Source of the DNA: Terebella lapidaria
Taxonomy: Eukaryota; Annelida; Polychaeta; Terebellida; Terebellidae
Length of the DNA stretch: 64,000 nt
Reading direction: 5' to 3'
NCBI GenBank assembly: GCA_949152475.1
Contig: OX424559.1
Location: 15,159,809 to 15,223,808 of the forward strand
Shown here: positions 58,201-64,000 of the stretch, piece after piece
Layout of the letters: each line of letters opens with the position of its first letter
Position numbering within the stretch: the first letter of the stretch is position 1
Program-made: the position numbers and the translations under genes
The notes under the pieces: generated by a model
Told to the model about the DNA's origin: nothing
What the model saw: only the letters and a program-made list of their open reading frames with translations
Databases searched by the model: none

Positions 58201-61200
58201 AATTGATTTAATGTATCACTGTTCACATGCATATTTACCAAATTCGAGTAATGCAAGTTGAAAGTTTTTGAGGATTTATAAATGCCAAGACCTACCGGTG
58301 ATGATTACAATTTAAATTGGTCTGTCCTGATATTTATCTTAGGCAGAAATTCCTCACGAAGAACATCTGTCCCGGCACAGGCCTACATAAACAGATAAAT
58401 ATTAAAATGTGCTCTCATAGGTGCTTCTATAAATTGTACCACACTCAACTGCCAAGTAAAAATATCACAAAAAGTGACAGCCTCAGATGATTATTTATGC
58501 AGCCACAGCAACGGATGCTAGTTGTAGTATTTGAAATAACAATTGGAAATTTATTTTTTGGTCATTAAAGACAGGTTTCAGAGAGGTCATCACATGAAAA
58601 TGGTGAATAATGTGCAGGAAACAAAACATGTCACATGAGTACTATTGCGAAAATGATTAATAATATAAACAGCAAGGAAACTAGGTCATAGTGATATATA
58701 CACACACAAACGAAAGTCGGTAAAAATTTGATCCTGATGAAGTTAATGATTTGAGAGTAAATTATATATACCCAAAGAAATAAAGATGCTAGGAAGTACA
58801 TATAAATGAAAAAAGTGGCTCTCACAGATATACTGAGATAACGTGTCATTGTACAGTATTTATGTGACAACTGGGTTTAGACAGGAATCGCTGGACCGTG
58901 TCCTTGATATTTACGATATATATTTACACACCTGAGCATAAACTCGGGAGGCCAATAAAGAACATAAACGTACATTGGATGCTACAAGAGGCTACTTGTG
59001 ATGTTGGCCTGTTGCCTACAGTCACCATACACTACACTACATGCAATATAACAGGTAGTACGCTTTGATGTTTACATTTGTGTAGAGCGACAACACAAAA
59101 TGAGTTCCCAGAAATCTCGAGGGCTCTTGCTGTAGGAAATATGTCTTCTAGATGTGGAGTCATACATATTCGTGAGATTTTTCTTATCGCTTTAAGGTGC
59201 ACGATTTTCATTGGTGGGTGTTGTTGCATAGTTTGGCAATTACAGTGTGGGCCAGGTTAATTTATCACGGAAAAATATACAATATCCTCAAAGAATTCAG
59301 TTTCCTGTTTAGAAAAATTTTTGGAAGTCAGCGTATATTCTTGTAAATTTCGTTGTGTTTATTAAATTGTTTCAACTATTTCTATGTGGTGAAATTGCAT
59401 GCCTTCATTTTCTGGTGTTCGGTTCAAACTTTAATTTTAATGTTGTTAAAATGTAGAAAATGCATCTTGGGTATTCAGTTCTCTGTATCTGACATGCATT
59501 TTCAGTTCCCTACCCGTCTATACTATAAATGTCTGCTTGTCCGTTGCTATGGGAACACTTTTCTGTCACACTTTCTGGCATGGTAGCGAAATCGTTTAAC
59601 ACTCGGGGTCCAAACAATTTTGACGTCGTGGGGAAGTCGGGTGTCAAAACAGTTGATTTTGATACATGTGTATAGATTTCGTGTTGGGTATTCAACTGGA
59701 AACTGGAATATATATGTGCATTATGTATATCTCATTAAGATATATATAGAACGCTGCTCTCTGGCATGAAGACTAAAGTATTCCTGTTTTTTCTTCCCTG
59801 TCGTTTCCTCTTATCCCTGCCACTCTGGATTTGCCATTTGGTCAACTTGGAATGCTGCTGTATCGTGCTTTTGGCAATGCCTGTACCTGTATGTTGCCAA
59901 ACTTTTGACCAACTCTGTAGCGGAGGGAGAATCCAATGATGGTGGTAAGTGCTTTACGTTCTGCATTGGCATCGATCTTTTGTGTGTACTGGTATGTGTT
60001 TTGTGCTTGTGAATGTCTGATACCAATATGAAAAGAGGTGTTAGAATCCATATGTTTACAAGAAAATTTGGCATGTAATTCTCTAATGTTACGAGTACTA
60101 GATTATAGATACCAAATTAGTTTTGAGAAATATTGTTGTATGAGACATTCTTCTATATGACATTGTATTGATCTGAAAGTGTGCATAATGTGCATATAAC
60201 ATTGATAACAGTCATACTGAGTCATGTATGCTTTCACTTGTCCCTGTATCAATCATAAACATGCCCTATGTGTCACTACGATATATATCTAACCAGATCC
60301 CCCCCACCACCAAGATAAGATGCCAGACTGTTTTGCTTTCTGTGTTTCCGTGACGGGCCTACATATACTGTACAGGTGTGACTTAATGAGTGTGGTTAGG
60401 AGTTTGGACATGCAGCCACGCACACAACACACCATTTATAAGTGTGCCCGCTTCATGGCGCAAAAATATCTCCTCACGATTTGATGTAAAGGGTGCGAAG
60501 TTATAAATTGGCACATGTTTCTGCCAGTCACGTCTGGAATTCACCAAGAAATCTGATGAATCACCCTTGAGACGTGATGTGGAGAGCTGTGATGAGTCTA
60601 GAACTACAGCTGTTATTTAGGCAACCACCGATAACAAAGAAAAAAAAAACGTTCTTAGTATCTGCTGGCACTCTCAGCATCATAGCGTTCATCACCAAAT
60701 ACTACCTTTGTGTTACATGGCCATGTAGAATGGTACTTTGTTTGAAGCGTCAAAATTTATACAAAGTGTTGACCCCCCTCCCCCCCACCCATCAACAGTA
60801 CTCAAATTGGTGTTCATCTATTAGTATAGATTGGAGATGAATTACTGATAGATTGTATCTGTTTTGTCTGTAGAGGCATGTAACTTAGTACATGTTTGTA
60901 CCGTTACATTAGTTACAAAATCTGTGCTTCTGTCTCGCACACCAGGTGATTGTTACTTTTTGTTTTGTGTCCTGCCTCTTGTGTCTTGTGTCTTGCCTCA
61001 TGTTTGCATGGTTACCCGCTGTATATCCCCTGTATGTAGTAACCATGGTTACTAGTACATAGCTATAGATACCATGATTACCCCTGACTTTGTTTACCAT
61101 GGTGACCTGTATAGATTTTATTTTCTGTTCCCATGGTTGGTGGTTATCGTTCTATACCCCTATGTTTTGTTGCCATGGTTTCAGACAACCCGCTCTCGGC

Positions 61201-63487
61201 AGGCGCTATCGGTGGAATTTGTGCGGCGGCGGTTGTTATCGTCATAGCGATCATCGTCATCCTCGTGTGCTGTTGTCGTGGCAAAGACAAGGAAAAAGAG
61301 AAGAAAGGTGAAGTGTTTTAATAACATGATTATGGTATAATATATTTCACAGTGAAAAAAAAAACTTTGAGTCACTTCGTGTTCGCAGTCTATACTAATA
61401 TCTCTGATTTTCTCGAGTTATTTGTTCACTGTTGAAAATTTTGTAGGCAATTTGAAGCATATGCAAATGTAATAACTTGTCACAAAAAAACAATATATAT
61501 CAAAGCTGACTTTTTCATTCCCGTTAAATTAATGAAACTTATATCTTCCTGATTTTTCAGCAAATGAGACTCGACCAAAACCGTAAGTTCACTATAAAAC
61601 GGAACAGGATATATTTTTGTGTGTTATCCAAACAGTTTTATTTCCTGCTTCCTGGTGACTTAGTTTCCTATTTTGCGATACATATATATGTCATTGTTTC
61701 AACATATCAAATGAAAACCTGCGGATGTCAATTGGTAAAATACCACATTTTGTGTGTGCGGAAACAACTGTTATGGACTGTCATCATAGTGAGATTCAAT
61801 CACAAACATGATAGAAAATAAATCATCAAAAAACCCAAAAGAATAATTTATATAATAATAAAAATATAGAAATTTACGATGCACTCAAATCAACAAAAAA
61901 ACTACATAGTACTTCTTGCAAGCCCATTACCAAGGTTGCTATGGCTACCTATCCTATCTAGACCAGAAGGTATCCCCGATCAGGATGATATCCCGAGTGG
62001 TACTTTCACACGGGGGATAATTCTACGCGCGCACGCTGATACGTTCAGTCGGCAGAGGGGCCGCTCTGCCATGTCTACAGTCAGCGAAAACAATCCTCAG
62101 TTTAAGGACGATGTTTCGGAAGAAAGTCGGCCCGATCCTGATATCTTCATGTTGTGACAAAACGAGACTTCGCGAAATCCCCTCCCCCCATCAACTGTAT
62201 ATATTGGAGAAATAAAGAGTCTGTGATGAAAATTTTTGTGCATGCTGCCTGTGATTCATGAGCCTATTTCAAATATTTGGTAACTTAGCGGAAAAGAAAA
62301 ATCTAGTATTATAAAAGAGGAACTTTTTATGAAAAAAAGTAATCGTATGGAAATTTTCCCATGAAATGAGATTTTATCTCTTAATCAATGATTAAGTTTG
62401 AATGTGATGAAAGCCTAAAAACTCGTGAATTATAACATTGCTGATATATATACATATACTGTCGCAGTTTTAATACTAAAGAGTTGTTGCTATTTGATTA
62501 GGAAAAATGAACAACTTCATGACATCTGTTAATTCCCAGAAATATTGTCCAGATACGTTCAGCGTTTGTCAGGATTGTGTTAGTTATCTAACATATGTTG
62601 TATCTCATTTGATGACAGTCCATATACTTGACATATATATGATAATATGTAGTGCTAAAAGAACAGCCCATGCTATAGGATCTCCATTAATTCATAAGTG
62701 AAAAAGAAACATTCCTTTACAAGCTGTTCCATTTCTCATGATGCTAATTTTGTAATGCTGAAATCAACAATAATTTGTCATAGTAAACTGTGATAAAAAT
62801 ATGATAAGAAACTTGATTACCATTACAATATGATGGTAAATTGGTAATACTGAAAATAACATTATATCTGTTGAAATGTATAATGACATCAGTTTATCGA
62901 TAACTTTTCTCCCCTCAACCACCACAGTGTACACGGCCCGGATGTGATCCGTAACCCGGAGACGCCACCGCAGAAGAACAACATGCTCCCTGACCCGTAC
63001 GATCGCGGCCCGTACCCAGACGATAAGGTCGGCCATGAGCCAGGCCCCTATGGTGACCCGTACAAGCGCGCCGGGCCGTACGACGTGGAAGTACCGCCGT
63101 ACGAGGATGTCGACGATGTGAGTGGTCATCAGTTGTGGCTGCTAGTGTTAAATTGTTGGCATTTATGTGACATTATGACATTTCGCAAAATCGTTCATGA
63201 CTTCTTGCATTTTTTCTCTTGTTAGATATTCTATATGGGGATAAAATTGCTTTTAGTTGAAATGCGAAAATGTTTTTGGAACTATCTGGTCCGTTTATTC
63301 TCAGTCATATTAAAATCATTGCGTGAAATTTGTTACTTGAACAGAGTTTTGTCAATTTTTTCAGCGCAAAAACCGGAACGTTGAGAATTTGACGTATGCA
63401 GACTTGGCTCTGGAAGATATACCACGCAGTCGTAAGCCTATACAAGTCCTGGACCCGACTGAATACGCAGAGATCCGAATGGTATAA
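52207..63487 (+). CDS. IgSF type I membrane receptor with ITIM/ITSM-like tail
   Basis: Exons 52207-52249, 52957-53322, 53420-53749, 54074-54319, 56870-56968, 61185-61307, 61561-61582, 62928-63117 and 63365-63487. All joins keep phase (513 aa). Order: signal peptide (MDYLYLSCVIFLIRG), a V-like Ig domain, an atypical second Ig domain, a C2/I-type third domain, a Thr/Pro stalk, one membrane helix (about residues 370-392, ending VILVCCCRG), and a 120-residue cytoplasmic tail. Overall it resembles nectin/CADM/SIRP-type proteins, but I cannot assign orthology. The tail has several PY-type tyrosines, then LTYADL (Tyr484) and TEYAEI (Tyr507). An alternative terminal exon replaces the last two exons. 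The signal exon is short and less certain than the rest. Confidence 0.85.
52353..52549. mobile_element. ~200-bp MITE with GTGACCAGTGCTCGTAC ends, copy 2
   Basis: The left end GTGACCAGTGCTCGTAC is matched by GTACGAGCACTGGTC (52515-52529) and an outer ACTACTGGTCAC. The interior closely matches the copy at 42933-43143. It lies in the first intron of the IgSF gene. Confidence 0.72.
52957..54319 (+). CDS. IgSF gene exons 2-4: three Ig-like domains
   Basis: One domain per exon, each flanked by phase-1 introns, the classic Ig exon pattern. Domain 1 has VRFECQVV and EEDAGTYVCRSAT, the Cys pair and DxGxYxC motif of a V-type fold. Domain 2 has FVKHSCEISYRG, but at the expected second Cys it reads HDGHIYSSRTYF, so the canonical disulfide is missing; an extra Cys lies at its start (TTCSRN). 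Domain 3 has TTLVCNANGNPAPDYQW and QQYQCRAYNNYG, a good C2/I-set. Adhesion or ligand binding is inferred from the fold only. Confidence 0.87.
54320..56869 (+). other. IgSF gene intron 4
   Basis: AT-rich, with no coding exon and no element with clear ends. Nothing else is supported. Confidence 0.5.
56870..61307 (+). CDS. IgSF gene exons 5-6: Thr-rich stalk and transmembrane segment
   Basis: Exon 56870-56968 encodes an uninterrupted Thr run, then PPP and a TTTVASSTTPG stretch, typical of an O-glycosylated stalk. Exon 61185-61307 encodes GAIGGICAAAVVIVIAIIVI plus LVCCC and a stop-transfer RGKDKEKEKK. The three Cys at the inner edge are candidates for palmitoylation. Both exons begin and end in phase 1, so the stalk exon could be skipped without a frameshift. 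Confidence 0.85.
56969..61184 (+). other. IgSF gene intron 5
   Basis: 4.2 kb of AT-rich intron. A C-run and A-run lie at 57124-57145. Near 61000-61180 several ACCATGGTTAC / CCATGGTGACC-like short repeats occur before the transmembrane exon. Open frames here lack homology or splice support. Confidence 0.5.
61962..62157 (+). CDS. Alternative terminal exon of the IgSF gene (tyrosine-free tail)
   Basis: After the shared mini-exon 61561-61582 (phase 2), an acceptor CTATCTAG at 61954-61961 opens a frame of 64 codons plus the split Pro codon, ending TGA 62155-62157. It encodes PEGIPDQDDIPSGTFTRG, then SRQRGRSAMSTVSENNPQF and a C-terminal PDIFML. There is no tyrosine. A poly(A) signal AATAAA follows at 62211-62216. 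Phase, acceptor, stop and signal together support a real short-tail isoform of about 474 aa. Expression is not shown. Confidence 0.68.
62211..62216 (+). terminator. Poly(A) signal AATAAA for the short IgSF isoform
   Basis: A canonical hexamer 54 bases after the stop codon of the alternative terminal exon, followed about 20 bases later by a T/G-rich stretch. It would end the short transcript before the tyrosine-tail exons. Confidence 0.65.
62928..63487 (+). CDS. IgSF gene terminal exons: tyrosine-rich tail with ITIM and ITSM-like motifs
   Basis: Exon 62928-63117 follows the mini-exon in phase 2 and encodes a Pro/Tyr/Asp-rich stretch with PYDRGPYPDD, PYGDPYKRAGPYDVEVPPYE and DVDD. YGDP fits the YxxP pattern bound by Crk/Nck SH2 domains. 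Exon 63365-63487 encodes NLTYADLALEDIPRSRKP and DPTEYAEIRMV then TAA. LTYADL fits the ITIM consensus and TEYAEI fits TxYxx[VI] (ITSM). The two Tyr are 23 residues apart, similar to paired motifs that engage tandem-SH2 phosphatases. Confidence 0.87.
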
Positions 63488-64000
63488 AACATATAAACGG
63501 ACATCTTTCTCTCGGGATTCATCGTATCACATATCATTGTTTGCTTCCGTTGCTTAGAGTAAGCTAATAGGCTGCTTTTGTTCACTTGTTCATTCATTCG
63601 TTCATCGGTGTCATACATGTTTCTCGTCATTTTGTTCATTCATTTTGCATGCTTCGCTTCGTGTAAATTCAAACGGCTGGAAGAAATTGTGTCAAATATA
63701 TATTTTTTTAGGCAAGTTTGATTAGGTTCAGGCTCCTTGCTGTTAATGAAATGAGCCAATCTGATTTGTGTATTTTGTGTATAAAGGTGATCATGTCCAG
63801 TTGAGTGTAAATATTGTAGTTATATTTTACTTGATTTGAGTCCCACCAAATTTGTTAAAAAATATTTTTCATTTGTATTTTTTTTTCATTGTTCGAGAAC
63901 AATCTTCAATGGTATTTGCACCCTGCATGCTGTACAATGCTGTACAATGCTGTACAATGCTGTATTATGTACAATGTCACAAGCAAAATATTTTGCAGTT
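63488..64000 (+). other. 3' untranslated region of the long IgSF transcript, incomplete
   Basis: AT-rich sequence after the stop codon. No AATAAA is visible before the window ends. A short tandem repeat TGCTGTACAA (about 3.5 copies) lies at 63928-63964. Confidence 0.55.

Noticed and set aside
61564..61821. 85-aa frame starting in the mini-exon of the IgSF gene
   Set aside because: It reads through a good GTAAGT donor at 61583 in a different frame from the receptor. The phase evidence favours the 22-bp exon.
1..64000. tRNA, rRNA or snRNA genes
   Set aside because: I looked for cloverleaf-like A/B-box pairs and known small-RNA cores by eye and found none I could support. A tRNAscan/Infernal run would decide.

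Overview
The window is animal nuclear DNA: AT-rich, intron-dense and crowded with transposable elements. It contains two conserved metazoan regulators and one immunoglobulin-superfamily (IgSF) receptor-like gene. The exon structure, the repeats and a trithorax protein that keeps a nuclear-receptor-type zinc finger point to a non-vertebrate animal, probably a marine deuterostome or lophotrochozoan. I cannot name the species.

Layout. (1) 1-18363, minus strand: the N-terminal ~2,486 codons of a KMT2A/KMT2B (MLL/trithorax) histone H3K4 methyltransferase. I resolved 26 phase-consistent coding exons: menin-binding N-terminus, nuclear-receptor-like C4 finger, AT-hook, CXXC, PHD1-3, bromodomain, extended PHD and FYRN. 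FYRC and SET must lie beyond base 1. (2) 18364-23092: a divergent intergenic region with two Harbinger-like non-autonomous elements. (3) 23093-39827, plus strand: a complete dixin (DIXDC1) gene, 16 coding exons, 749 aa, with CH domain, coiled coil and DIX domain. Its first intron holds a ~3.7 kb Helentron-like element built around ~22 copies of a ~148-bp repeat. (4) 39828-52206: an intergenic repeat field with degenerate tandem arrays rich in nuclear-receptor half-sites, a decayed DIRS-type tyrosine-recombinase retrotransposon (about 44.3-49.3 kb), and several hairpin elements. (5) 52207-63487, plus strand: a three-Ig-domain type I membrane protein. One C-terminal tail carries an ITIM-like and an ITSM-like tyrosine motif. 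A splice-compatible alternative terminal exon with its own poly(A) signal encodes a tail with no tyrosine.

How the genes relate. KMT2 acts on chromatin, dixin in Wnt/DIX signalling and the IgSF protein at the cell surface. There is no operon-like logic. The linkage itself is notable, because human KMT2A, DIXDC1 and several IgSF adhesion/receptor genes also lie together on 11q23. All exon joins were inferred by eye from GT/AG sites, reading phase and family similarity. No alignment, database search or transcript data was available.
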